Of a stretch of 64,000 nt of DNA, positions 43,893-56,300 are shown in pieces. Origin of the DNA: Asterias rubens (lineage: Eukaryota; Echinodermata; Asteroidea; Forcipulatida; Asteriidae); NCBI RefSeq assembly GCF_902459465.1, contig NC_047065.1, forward strand, positions 11,456,170 to 11,520,169. Direction: 5' to 3'. The position numbers and the translations under genes were made by a program. The notes below the pieces were generated by a model. That model saw only the letters and a list, made by a program, of their open reading frames with translations. It was not told the origin of the DNA and searched no databases. Each line of letters opens with the position of its first letter. Position 1 is the first letter of the stretch.

Positions 43893-44280
43893 TAAAGACA
43901 GTGGACACTATTGGTAATTATCAAAAACAAGTCTTCTCACTTGGTGTATCTCAACGTATGCATAAAATAACAAACCTGCGAAAATTTGAGCTCGATTGGT
44001 CATCAGAGTTGCGAGATAACTATGAAAGAAAAAATAAACCTTGTCACATAAAGTTGTGTGCTTTCAGATGCTTGATTTCAAGACCTCAAATTCTAATTCT
44101 GAGGTCTCAAAATCAAATTCGTGTAAAATTACTTCTTTCTCGAAAACTACATCACTTCAGAGGGAGCCGTTTCTCGCAATGTTTTATACTATCAACCTCT
44201 CCCCATTACTCGTTACCAAGTAAGGTTTTTATGCTAATAACTATTTTGAGTAATTACCAATAGTGTCCACCTACCTTTAA
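43893..44280. mobile_element. F1 copy 15
   Basis: It runs from TAAAGACAGTGGACACTATT to GTGTCCACCTACCTTTAA. The stem is GACCTCAAATTCTAATTCTG with AGGTCTC. Confidence 0.92.
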
Positions 44281-44764
44281 TTAAAACAGAAACAATTAGG
44301 ATTCATAGAATGGCAGTACAGGGGAAACAAGAGAATTATGGAAATAAATTTACTCAAGAACCACAAACTGATGATATTTATAGTACTTTCTATTATTATG
44401 GGTCACATTAGCATATTACATCATGTAAAAATTCTCATGCATGGCAATACCTCCAGTTTATGCATTTCGCATATTTATGCGTATTCAAACATGATTATCA
44501 TTTGGTTGAAAGATGGCTGACTCAACACTGTGTGCAGTCAAGTGTGACCTATCTATACACAATGTATGCTATGCATCCCTTACAATGAATGAATAAGGTA
44601 ATAAAGCGCCAAATCAGCAGTTAGTATTGGTCATAAAGATGGCAGACTTATTAAACACTGTGTGGCTTCGTGTGACCTACATGTATCTATACCCAATGAA
44701 TGTATGTATCATTTCAGGAACACATGAATCTACTTCACTAAATACAACATGTACTGGTACGAAT
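44281..44764. other. Unassigned; internal near-duplicate
   Basis: AAAGATGGCTGACTCAACAC with CTGTGTGCAGTCAAGTGTGACCTA at about 44509 is echoed by AAAGATGGCAGACTTATTAA with TGTGTGGCTTCGTGTGACCTA at about 44636, a tandem repeat of roughly 127 bp. Confidence 0.5.
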
Positions 44765-45158
44765 TAAAGGCAGTGGACACTATTGGTAATTATTCAAAAT
44801 AATTTTTAGCATAAAAAAACTTACTTGGTAATGAGTAATGGGGAGAGGTTGATAGTATAAAACATTGTGGGAAACGGCTCTCTCTGAAGTAACTTAGTTT
44901 TCGAAAAAGAAGTAGTTTTCCACGAATTTGATTTCGAGACCTCAGATTTAGAACTTGAGGTCTCAAAATAAAGCATTAGAAAGCACACAACTTAGTGTTA
45001 CCAGGGTGTTTTTTCTTTGATTATTATTTTGCAACTTCAATGACCGATTGAGCTGAAACGACCGATTGAGGTTTGTTATTTCATGCATAATGTTGAGATA
45101 CAGCAAGTGAGAAGACTGGACTTTGACAATTACCAATAGTGTCCACTGTCTTTAAATG
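44765..45158. mobile_element. F1 copy 16
   Basis: It runs from TTAAAGGCAGTGGACACTAT to GTGTCCACTGTCTTTAA. A short local repeat of GACCGATTGAG occurs twice near 45041-45070. Confidence 0.9.
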
Positions 45159-45612
45159 AGGCTCACATATCCCGATACATATGTGTCTGTTGTTAACCAT
45201 TATTGTGGTGTTAATTTACTGACCAAACCAACCAAAATATATTTCCTGAATGGCGGACAGGATCCTTCAATAATAAGAAAAAATACAGCTTTATATAATT
45301 AGTACATTTTGTTTCTAAAGAATTAGAATTTTTTAGTAGTAGTACTTTAAAATCGATAATAAAATATAAAAGGTAAATTATGATGTACATGTATACAGCA
45401 TGCACGGGTAAATTGGTATCAAATTAGTATAGAAATAAAACAAATCAGATAATTTGTTTGTAAATAAATCAATAACACTTCTATCAAGTACTATTACACA
45501 CTTTTATCTATCACACCATTGAGCTATACAAATGATACATTGGTAGCTCCATGAACATACACAGCAAATTATACTAGTCGTTCTGACCATCCAGCAGGGC
45601 TAAAGTTTTACA
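45159..45612. other. Unassigned AT-rich sequence
   Basis: No exon or recognised repeat. It ends at the edge of the 19-bp minisatellite. Confidence 0.35.
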
Positions 45613-46132
45613 ACGGACTGCGGGCCAGTGGCCAGACCACAGGCCAGTGGCCAGACCACAGGCCAGTGGCCAGACCACAGGCCAGTGGCCAGACCACAGG
45701 CCAGTGGCCAGACCACAGGCCAGTGGCCAGACCACAGGCCAGTGGCATGGAACACAGGCCAGTGACCAGAACACAGGTCAGTGGCCAGGACCACAGGCCA
45801 GTGGCCAAATGGCCAGACCGCAGGCCAGTGACCAGACAGGCCAGAGGCCAGACCACAGGCCAGTGGCCAGACCACAGGCCAGTGGCCAAATGGCCAGACC
45901 ACAGGCCAGTGGCCAAATGGCCAGACCGCAGGCCAGTGACCAGACAGGCCAGAGGCCAGACCACAGGCCAGTGGCCAGACCACAGGCCAGTGGCCAAATG
46001 GCCAGACCACAGGCCAGTGGCCAGGCCAGTGGCCAAACGGCCAGACCACAGGCCAGTGGCCAGACAGGCCAGAGGCCAGACCAGTGGCCAGACAGGCCAG
46101 ACCACCCACCAGTGGCCAGACCACATGCTAGT
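45613..46132. repeat. 19-bp minisatellite, GGCCAGTGGCCAGACCACA
   Basis: About 27 units of GGCCAGTGGCCAGACCACA and variants. A higher-order block of about 110 bp (with CAAATGGCC and GACAGGCCAGAGGCC variants) repeats between roughly 45800 and 46010. The unit length is not a multiple of 3 and the repeat has no stop in several frames on both strands, so long open frames arise automatically and are not evidence of a protein. Confidence 0.97.
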
Positions 46133-46600
46133 GTTCATGGCCCAATTTCATAGAGCTGCTCAATCAGATACTGCGCTAATGTTTCTGCTAAGCAAAAATA
46201 AGCAGGATACCAGTCACAAAACAAGTGAAAGAAAAAAAGTAATAATAATAATAATATCACAGCAAAATCTTCTGGTAAATTCGAGCAATCAGTAGTAGTC
46301 ACACTATGCAATACCCGGATAATAATTTGGGCCCAATTTCATAATGCCTGTAAGCACAAAAACTTGCTGAGCCCAGGAAAATCTATGCCATACCCGGATA
46401 ATAATTTGGGCCCAATTTCATAAAGCCTGTTGTAAGCACAAAAACTTGCTACGCCCAGGAAAATCTTGCTTAATGTCAAAATACAGGTTACCGGTCAACA
46501 TTCCATAAAGTTGTTGGGACTGAGATGCCCCCCTATTTTTTGCTGCTTTTATAATAGCAACACAGTTAACAGTTTTATGAAATTGGGCCCCGATGTCATT
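46133..46600. mobile_element. F2 pieces, including a 78-bp tandem duplication
   Basis: GGCCCAATTTCATAGAGCTG starts right after the minisatellite. At about 46310 and 46389, ACCCGGATAATAATTTGGGC with CCAATTTCATAA recurs as a direct duplication. The right end TTATGAAATTGGGCCCC is at about 46575. Confidence 0.75.
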
Positions 46601-47220
46601 AACCAGGGCGCAATAAGCATGATACGTAAGTAGTTCCAATTGAACACCCACCTTTACCATGTTTACTGGCCACTGTGGTTTTGGCTTTGGGCTGCGTCAA
46701 GTTTTCAACCGATTGTGCAACAAGGAATTTGATAAACTTACACGTACCACATGCAGTGTTCACAAAAAAAACTATACTTTGTACTTGTGAAAACTACCTA
46801 TTGACAAACAATTGTAAGTGAAATCCCCCAAAATGAAGTCTTTGCAAAAATGCATAAAAAATTGTCTTCAGAAAACGTCTGTAATTAAAGCTATATTTTA
46901 CACATTTTTGTTTCCTGAAACAAAATTATTACACCATTTGATAATTCAGGTTATTTCCAAGGCACATACATCTTCACACTCAATTATTAAAAAAATTTCA
47001 TTTGACTTTTAGCTAACAGCTACATTTTTTCTTCTTTTTTTTCTTTGAATCACCACAAAATCGTTAACCACAGCAGTACCACTAATAATATGAACGTAGA
47101 CAATGTAGACAATATTATGCAAACACCAAAATGCACAAACATGATTAAAATATAGATATCAGGATTTGTTTCAATCCCAGTAGGTAATCTCTAAGCGCCT
47201 TATGCCTATCATCACAGCAT
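46601..47220. other. Unassigned AT-rich sequence
   Basis: Nothing recognised. Confidence 0.35.
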
Positions 47221-47466
47221 CAGGGCCCAATTTCATGGAGCTGCTAAGCACAAAAATTTGCTTAGCATGAAATTTCTGCCTCGATAAAAACAGGATTACC
47301 AACAAAATTTCCACATGATTTTCAGGATTCAGCAAACATCAGCTGAAAACCAGTAACAAGCAATATGCAACAAATGGAAATTTTGTTGGTTTCCTGTTTT
47401 TTATGAAGGAAGAAATTTCATGCTAAGCAAATTTTTGTGCTTAGCAGCTCCATGGAATTGGGCCCT
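47221..47466. mobile_element. F2 copy, full foldback
   Basis: CAGGGCCCAATTTCATGGAG at the left pairs with CTCCATGGAATTGGGCCCTG at the right. The interior closely matches 37786-38021. Confidence 0.9.
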
Positions 47467-47518
47467 GGCCCTAGACAATCCTAACACCAAACCCAGCCTT
47501 CAGAGTATACGGCATCAA

Positions 47519-47800
47519 CAGCCAATTTGGGGCAATTCTAGGTCGACCCAAGTAACCTTTGGTTTCAGACAGGTGAACCTAACATAACATTTACATCGGC
47601 TCGGCTCATGACAAGATCAACGTCTGAAACCAAGGTGCTCCAGAGTCACTCCAAACAATTGCAACAGTCAATCTTTTGACTTCTAGTGCATCCAGTCGCT
47701 CCTAAAATTGTTTCAGACGTTGCCCTTTCCCTGACAGTACTAAATCAGAACATGGTTTGTCGCGAGTCTGGAGCGCCTGTCCGAAACAGGGATTAGCCAT
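47519..47800. mobile_element. F8 copy 2
   Basis: It contains TAGGTCGACCCAAG, CTCATGACAAGATCAACGTC and a CGCCTGTCCGAAACAGGGAT end. It shares these blocks, some inverted, with 33240-33480. Confidence 0.65.
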
Positions 47801-48227
47801 GAGAACTTTGAGTTCAAAGCACCAGACTGGTCGGCCGTATTGTGCTATAACAATATAGCATAAGATTGTAGCATTTACAACTGTAGCACACGATATGACT
47901 AACTAAATAACCCTGGCAACAACAGGAGTGGATTTCTACTGATATAAAAATAGATAACAAATTGCGTATATCTTGATCATTGACGATCTCTTAAATTGTA
48001 TTTCAAGAATAATGTTTCTTGTTGTCACTTGTGAATTACAGAGGAAAGGCCAAATTTCATAACCAAGCCACAAAACTTCACGCTTACTTCAAAAATAAGC
48101 AATCACTGTGATGTCGACGGTTCCAAAATATACAATACTGTCCAGAAGTCATACTTTATAAAAAATAGCTATAAAGCTTGTAATAAGTGTTAATTTTACT
48201 ATGGGTTATTTATTTGAATGAGACTAA
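47801..48227. other. Unassigned AT-rich sequence
   Basis: Nothing recognised beyond a weak F2-like phrase (GCCAAATTTCATAACC) at 48050. Confidence 0.35.
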
Positions 48228-48725
48228 AAGGCACTGGACACGTTTTGTAGCGTTAGAACTTACTTGGTATTGAGCAATGTAGAGCTGTTGGTAGTTTAAA
48301 ACATTGTGAGAAATGGCTCCCTCTGAAGTACCTCCCTCACTAAAATGGACCCTTCCCATGAAATATGCTAATTACATTCACGCATGCGTACAGACCCAGT
48401 TGGTTGGCAAACACCATAGAGTTGTGCACTAAGCAGATGTGCAATCGCGTGTGCGTCACGCACCCATTAGCCGTGTACAAAACAGCGCGATTTTGCCAAC
48501 CAAAACGTTAGTGCGCACGCGCTATGTGCAATTTACATATTTCATGGGAAGGGTCTACTGTTTGAATCTGAGAAAGACTTCATGCCCGAAGTCTTTCTCA
48601 GGCATCTGAAAGCCCACAAGTTTGTGCAACAAGGGTATTTTTTCTTTCATTATTTTCTTGCAACTTTAGTGACAAATGGAGCCCAAATGTTCATAGATTT
48701 TTGGCAAACATGCCCAGTGCCTTAA
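48228..48725. mobile_element. F1 copy 17, interrupted by an F5 element
   Basis: The F1 left part begins AAAAGGCACTGGACACG. The right part resumes after 48557 with the alternative stem GAGAAAGACTTCATGCCC with GAAGTCTTTCTC, and ends CCCAGTGCCTTAAA. Confidence 0.85.
48346..48557. mobile_element. F5 element, 212 bp, opposite orientation
   Basis: TGGACCCTTCCCATGAAATA at the left and TTTCATGGGAAGGGTCTA at the right. Its body is the reverse of the 30632-30857 copy (GTTGGTTGGCAAACACC, GTGTGCGTCACGCACCC). Confidence 0.9.
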
Positions 48726-49254
48726 AACAAAGAGTTGAAACCATATCCGCCTTTATTAGAACACAAACAATGATAGGACAACCACTGTACACACCAACCT
48801 GAACAAAAAACTTATATTATGAACAATTACGGATGTTCTTGAATATACATACTTGTCTCAAAAGTCAGGCACAATCTCACAATATGGGGGATATGTTTTT
48901 TTTTTTCAAGAAGGCAGTAGTAGGCATAAATGACAAATCTTGTTTTTTGTTACAGCAATGACTGTCTCATGGACTTCAAGGAGAGTACGGTGTTCGTGAT
49001 CAGCAGAATGTTTTTTTTTTTTTGTGCAAACATTAGGGGTACCAATCAGTAGGGTGTTGTATACAACTATTTCCGAGCACTAGGCAAGCGCCCCACAAAA
49101 TTGACATTTAATTTTTAGTTGTCAGGCATGACAGGGTTTGTCAGTGACCAGCCAGGGGGGACCAGGGGCTGACTAATCTTAACTGCAAATCAATCGTACT
49201 AATTGCTAAGTAAAGTGTGATGCCACAGTATTTGGATGTGAAATTTTCACATCT
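48726..49254. other. Unassigned AT-rich sequence
   Basis: Poly-T runs near 48896 and 49010; nothing else recognised. Confidence 0.35.
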
Positions 49255-49410
49255 TTTTGAACATGTTTAAAAAAGTTTAAGGCCATTTCCATTTTGCAAA
49301 GGGCACTTCCACACTTAAAGTTAGTGGGAATATTTGAAGGGCACCAAAGCCATGACCAAGAGCAATGGAGGGCATGGCCACCGTTGCCTGTATGTAAATT
49401 CACGCCTGAG
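49255..49410. mobile_element. F4 copy 4
   Basis: GCAAAGGGCACTTCCACACT, then TTGAAGGGCACCAAAGCCAT and GAGGGCATGGCCACCG. Confidence 0.6.
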
Positions 49411-49559
49411 GATTGTTGTGACTTGTGGAGTGCCAAATCTAGATAGCCTGTTCCGTTTTAAATTAGTAAAACATTATAATGGCAAAATAGAATTTAAGCT
49501 CATTGGCAATCATCCTACCAACCAAAAGGACCTACATAATGGTGTAAATGCAAACAAAT

Positions 49560-49660
49560 GTTGACGGTCTTCTCTCAGGTTTCGACCCTCGCAAAGTCTT
49601 TCAGCCTTTGACGAAGACTCTGCTGGACAGCTGGAAGTTGAAACCTGAGGCAAGAAACTA
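49560..49660. repeat. Imperfect inverted repeat, CTCAGGTTTCGACC
   Basis: GACGGTCTTCTCTCAGGTTT pairs with GAAACCTGAGG about 70 bp later; CAAAGTCTTTCAGCCTTTGA forms a smaller stem inside. Confidence 0.5.
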
Positions 49661-49983
49661 CTTTTTGCAAAACATAAATAAACATCAGTTGTCCAACTAA
49701 TGGCACTGATAGTGCATAAGATAATTCTAAGGTACCATTTTACTACAATAAAGGAGCTTTTGGGACACCAGGCGTGCCAGGTAGCAGCAGCCTTGCCAGG
49801 CAAATCCAGGTAAATTCATGTGGGAATCATTCTAAGATTTGTATGTGAAGCCTGAGGATTGTTGTGTTCGGTGTATGGGTAAACACCAAAATTAATATAT
49901 TCTTTATCCCCGATGCAAATTTAACATCTATTTTTTCCTTGCGGTACCCGCTGCCAAAACATAGGAGTCAAACTGCCTCTAGC

Positions 49984-50150
49984 TACCGGGCAGTCTAGTT
50001 GGTAAGACACTGCTCTAGAATTGCAAGGGTCGTGGGTTCGAATCCCACCCGATTAACATGCCTGTGATATTTTTTCACAGGACCCGGGAAAGTACTTTGG
50101 GTACAGTGCCAACACACATCGGTGTATGGGTAAAAACCAAAATTAAGATT
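49984..50150 (+). mobile_element. tRNA-like SINE (second family), plus strand
   Basis: Box A CAGTCTAGTTGGTAAGACAC and box B GTGGGTTCGAATCCCACC are followed by a short body with ACACATCGGTGTATGGGTAA and ACCAAAATTAAG. The same 3' body alone occurs at 49868-49895 and, on the minus strand, near 36590, 51985 and 52735. The lack of a paired acceptor stem and the dispersed copies mark it as a SINE, not a tRNA gene. Confidence 0.8.
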
Positions 50151-50399
50151 TGAATGATTTGGGGACCCAAAATGATACGAACCACATTAATTCAAAGGGA
50201 AGCCTTTCTTAAAAAACTAAATTTCTGTAAAACTAAATTATCAGCTGGAGTGTTTCTCGTCGAGTAAGTTTTTATGGTAGTACTTTTTTATGAGTATTAA
50301 CTAGTCCATGACTTTACCTTTCACACAGACCTATCTTTTCTTTCTACCTTATTTTACCCCCATTATGACTGTGTGAGCAATAGCCTTCTAATGACCACT

Positions 50400-53300
50400 C
50401 TATGGGCCGGTGTACGGGGGTGGTGCGTCCATGTCTTTCTCAGGAGGGTACTCGGTTGTCGTGGTTGTCGTGGTTGTCGCACCACCTGCTCCTCCAGAAC
50501 CCCCGGTCAGCCGTGCGAGACCGCCTCCGGCTTGGAAAACGCGGAAGTTGAAGAAGGTGCTCACGGCGTAAAGGAACAACAGAGCAAATCCGAGGACCTG
50601 TGTCATTGTCAAGAAGAGAATGCAAGAATTAATAAAGGGTACAAATATTATTCATAGTTTATTTATTAAAACACTGCAATACAGCGGCTAAAAAGCCGAA
50701 ATGCACAGTTTACAAAATAGTCATTAAAAACATTGATGTATAAACACACAGGCAACAAATTTGTGACACAAAAACATTAAAGAAACATGTTGCCCCGGAT
50801 CGGTCGAGTTGATCACCGAAATGTGCCCGAGACCGTCCCCTACTTTAAACTGCATGCAGCCGGATAGATAATTCGAGAGTAGAGCAGAATAATCCACACA
50901 AATACTCCCCGAAACTGCACGGTCTTCCCCCACGTCGCGAACAAACACGGTCAGCACAAAATGGCAGACCACGCCAGCTCACGACGCATAAAGAAAAACC
51001 ATACAACCCCAAGGCATGCCTGCACGGAATACCATAATCCACTCCCAAACCATCCATCCAACCGCAAACCGCAAAGCATTCCATAACAAACGGGTCTCAA
51101 ACGCCCTCCTAAGACCAACCCGCTCAATCCAAGGCAACGCATCCCATTAAAAAGAGCAAAAAATAACCCCCCAAAAAACAGGGATCGCCTAGGATGCCTA
51201 ATTTTTTTGTTTCCAAACCCTGCAGTTTTGAGAGTAACTATAACTATAAATATGAATAGTAAACTTGCGGGTACAACCGAGGGTAAAATCTCTTTTGAAG
51301 GAGTGGTGGCTCTGAAAAGAGCCGGTTTGCTCTCTACGGTTTGAACAGTGTACTCTGCTCGTGTGCAGTTTTACTTTCTGTTGCAGACATATTTTTAGGA
51401 GGTGCTACTGGCTAACTGGCCAATTCAAATTAATCACTGGTGTTTTTTTTCCCAAAGAGCTATATAAGATTGATCGTAACTGCAAATCAATCGCAGTTGC
51501 TTATTGAGTATAAGTGTGATGTCACAATACAAATCATCACGGTGATACTGACAATTTGTCTTATGATGGGTTTTATTGCTTTGAAAAATTGAGCCCAGGC
51601 GGTACGCTTTGTTTTTTTTAAAAGCAAGGGTATTTTCTTTTTGGTAAGGCACCCTCAGGAAATTGTGAACTTCTGCTTGAACATTTCAAGGACGCCAAGG
51701 CATTGACCAGGGGCCTGGAGGCAATCGCCTTTGTTGCCTCAGTGAAATAACAATTTACTGGTTTCCGATTAAAAATTGAGAAATCACATCCCAGCTACGT
51801 ACTCACCGCTGCAAAAGATACGACTCCGTGGCGGAAAAAAAAATGGTTGGCCGCCCTACCGGCAACAATACAAGCTCCTATAAAATGCAGTACAGTCCAT
51901 ACGAGGTTGTTGATCATCTCCTGGTCCACAGTAGGGAGAATAAAACAATATGTAACATCGGGGGATAAAGAATATTGATTTTGGTTTTACCCATACATCC
52001 TTGTGTGTTAACACTATACTCAATACTCCCCATTATGTCAGCAGAGTGTGCCAGTTCGAGAGTCCTGACACCTGTGCTTTCAGATGCTTGATTTTGAGAT
52101 CTTAAAATCCTATTCCGAGGTCTCCAATATCAAATTCATTACTTCAGAGGGAGTCGTTTTTCACAATGCTTTATACTAACAACAGCTCCCCATTACGCAT
52201 TACAGACTAAGATTTTATGCTAATAATTATTTTCGAAATCAAGTCCGTAGAAAATTACTTCTTTCTCGGAAACTATGGCACTTCAGACATGTCAGAGGGA
52301 GCCGTTTCTCACTAACCTCTCCCCATTACTCGTCACCTAGTAAGGTTCTTTGGCAATAATTATTTTGAGTAATTACCAATGGTGTCCACTGCCTTTCACA
52401 AAAAGCTTTTAGAGCAAGGCCTGATGTCATACTTACAGTCAGGAGCCAGTTGATAACGGTGACTCTCTTATCCAACGACAGCACAAATATAGCGAAAAAG
52501 CCGATTGTTAGCATCCAACAAGAAATGCCAACAAAGAGTGGGAATCCAACGGCATATCCTCTAGCAGCTGCTAGTAAGATCCAGTACAACAATCCTACCG
52601 CCTGTGAAACAAACACAATACAAATCAAAACAATCATTAATTCATTTTTCATGTTGTAAAGTGCCTCGGACCTGGGAGCATTTTTAATGGATTTGGCGCT
52701 ACATAAATGTTTTTTATTATTATTATTATTATTATTTTGGTTTAACCCATAGACACCCTAAACCGATGTGTGCTAGCACATTATACTCAGTACTCACCAT
52801 AGATTTATATAAACTACGAACTAATGGGGCGCACTGGTGATGCTGCGCGCAGAGCTGTGTAATGAGAGAGTTGCGACTTGGAGGGAACAGTTCTCTTTGT
52901 TCACGTGGTTGCCATGGACGCCATGTTGTCTCATGTAGCACAACCGAATGGGCAGACTAGTCTAGCACCCCGTGTCTGCTCATGCAATTCTTGGTGAAAA
53001 AAAATGGCTTCTAATCGCAAGTTGTAGTAACTCTCCCATATACGGCTCTGGCTGTGTGCACAAATGCAATGGGACCACAAAGAGACAGGCATGCCATTTT
53101 GACGAAGTTCGTTGTATGCGCGTTGGATACGAAGTACAAGTTGGTGTGTGTGTTATGATAACGATATGAAATGCTGGTTAACTTAGAAAATGGCCGCATA
53201 GGCTTGTGAGCCCTCTTATTCTTATATTATCTAACTCCAAAGTTTATGAAAGAAACCTGCTAAGGCATTATTTACTCTATAGTGGGATTTGAACCCAAAA

Positions 53301-56300
53301 CCTTTTTTAGAGCTTCAGCCCTGAAATCTTTCTCAGATTCCAAATATTGTAGTTGGAGATATTAACTCTTTTTCAAAATTTCTGTTACCCCTAAGGGAGT
53401 CGTTTCTCACAATGTTTTATGCTATCGTCGTACTCACAGCTATCTGTTGATGTACATGGGCATTTCCAAGCCAAAGTGGACATGACTCAAACAAATCAAT
53501 CTGTGCCTACATGTTTCTTTACACTTTCTTATTATTCCAAATACATGCCAGGATCAACTTCAAACCTTTTTTTAGGATTTGCTTCACAGTTTGATTATAA
53601 AAAAAGCGTTTGTTCGGAAAGTGTATTTTCAGTGGGAAAACTTAAAAAACTTTGACTTTTTTCAAATGGGTCCAATGTTTTCAGCAATAAGCAGTTTTCA
53701 ATAAAAGTTACTACATTTTATATCCATGAAATATGGTGTACAAGAAATATTCATCAAATTTTAACCATCACCCTCCACTTTTCCTTTCATCGCTTCCCTT
53801 CAGAGACTTTAGATATAGTGTAGCACGAGTTACCGAAACATACATTTTTTAATTTTACTACAAAATGGTGACACTTTAATTGATGCCAATTAATATCTAT
53901 CTTCTACCATTGGTGCCTCAAGTATTTATAAGAAACTGAACTCTCAAGTATTATCTACTACATTTTAATGATCCGTTAAAAACTGTAGCACGAGTTACCG
54001 CAATTTACTCTCTCAGGAGGATTCAGTTAGTTTTACCAAGTATTACTTGGCAACAACTGAGAGCTCTCTTCTGCACATAATGATATGCATAAATGCAATA
54101 GTAAAGCCTGGGGTCTATGGTAGGCAGTGGCAGGCAAACTACTAAAGACCTAAACACTGAGATTTGTGATGGTCGATGGTTTGCAAATATTGTGGTTGAA
54201 TATGAAGCCTTATGACATGTATGAAGGAGACCACTTTCCCGGTGAAGTTGTGCAAATTGGGCAAAATTATTTTACAAGTTGCTGAGGAATGCGTTTTAAG
54301 AAACTTTGACATTTTGTGAAATAATAGTAAGTTGTTAATGGCCGGACAAACTGTAGCACGAGTTACCGTAGCACGAGTTACCATGTTTTGTGCATGTCAA
54401 TGTGAAATTAAGAAGAGCACATCTTTCTAAGGTATACCATAATAAACTTTGGCATAGTAGTTACTCATCATATAATCAATTAGACTTGATTGGTTTTTGT
54501 TTCAGGACACGATCAAAATAAAAATGGGTAATTTTTTTAGCATGTCCTCTGCTCGTAGCACGAGTTACCGATATTCAGAGCTGTCTCATGCATACAACAA
54601 TTAATTGTCAAATTGCTATGAGGATCTAGCCTTGGATGTTGGCTTTCAAAATACAAAACATTAAGATTCAAATCAAATATTGTTTAATAACTGGAGCCTG
54701 GATCATGAAAAAGGACACCATTAACTGTAGCACGAGTTACCATGGAATTGCCCACATGTAGGGCCAAGTAAAAAAAAAAACATGTTTCGCGTCCCCGCCC
54801 GCTTCCTTTTTACAGGCCGCCTCCTTTTTTATTTTATTTTTTTATGCACATTATTTTTTTATTTTTTTTAAATAGGGTTATTTTAAATGATCTCAGCAAA
54901 AACAATCTGAATGTCTTGTCTGAATGCCTCGACTAAATTGTTTCATTAATGTTTTGTGTATTTCAGCAGTAGAAAAAACAATGGATATTTGACATTTTAA
55001 CAAAGATTGGCGGCCATCTTGAAATAAAAAATAAACAATAAAAAGCCCCTCTTCCTCCTTTTTTTGAAAAACCCGGACGTGAAACATGTTTTTTTTTTTA
55101 CTCGGCCTTGTACTGTACTCAGTTTTTATGCCACATATATGTGTATGTTTAGCATAAAGGTACAATGTATGAACATGATACAACATGTAGTAGTCTGCCT
55201 GGCAAGTAGGAAGTGATTTTTAAAATGAAAACAATAGGCCCTAACACTTGTACAATCTATTTGTACTTAGTGGGCTGGAGTTACATTAGGACGACCCTAC
55301 ATGTACAACCCATTAAAGACAGTGGACACTATTGGTAATTACTCAAAATAATTGTTAGCATAAAACCTCACTTGGTAATGAGTAATGGGGAGAGGTTGAT
55401 AGTATAAAACACCGAGAGAAGCGCCTCCCTCGGAAGTGATGTAGTTTTCGAGAAAGAAGTAATTTTCCACGAATTTGATTTCGAGACCTCAAGTTTAGAA
55501 TTTGAGGTCTCCAAATCAAGCATCTGAAAGCACACAACTTCGTGTGACAAGGGTGTTTTCCCTTTCATTATTATCTCGCAACTTCGGGACCAATAGAGCT
55601 CAAATTTTCACCGGTTTGTTATTTTATGCATATAAAATGTTGAGATACACCAAGTGAGAAGACTTGTCTTTGACAAATACCAATAGCTGAATAGTGTCCA
55701 CTGTCTTTATTAATGATGCTCAGGTTGGACACCACTAGACTCCATTGTACTATCGTGCCTTGTAAAACTACAATCTATCTTTCTAAAAAAATGTACACTA
55801 AGCGCCATAAGTACCCAGATACATGTACACGAGCACTATACAACACTTTGATATTATTAATAGAGTTCTATGGGCGATCCTAACTACATGTACAATAGAC
55901 CGTATTGAATAACCCCTTTTTCGCTATGAAAAGTCGCCATCTTGCATGTCTTGTAGGGCAAACCGTATGCGTGTCCAAACGCGTACATCATCAAAGCACG
56001 CAGCACGCAACATTCCCGGTTTGATTTCTACGGCACATGCACCCACACACACACACGAACAGACGCCATCTTGTAGGTCAGATATTTGAGCCTAGTGACG
56101 TCATATTCAATACGGTCTATTGGGTCGCCCCAAATGTAACACTAATGTTTTGGACCAGTCCAAAAAGAGACGATTGTCAAGTTGGGACCGTGCAGAACAC
56201 GTACATGTAGTACGATGATACACAAGTCAGACCCTCCATCCACTCTTCAACAGCCAATCACTGTTATTCCTAGCCTCACACCTTATTATTTGACAGGGGA

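Noticed and set aside
45600..46295. Frames of 160-210 codons on both strands over the 19-bp array
   Set aside because: Same cause: a stop-free short tandem repeat. Both strands being open at once argues against coding.
49984..50062. tRNA gene
   Set aside because: Part of a dispersed SINE with copies at 40698 and tail fragments at several places.
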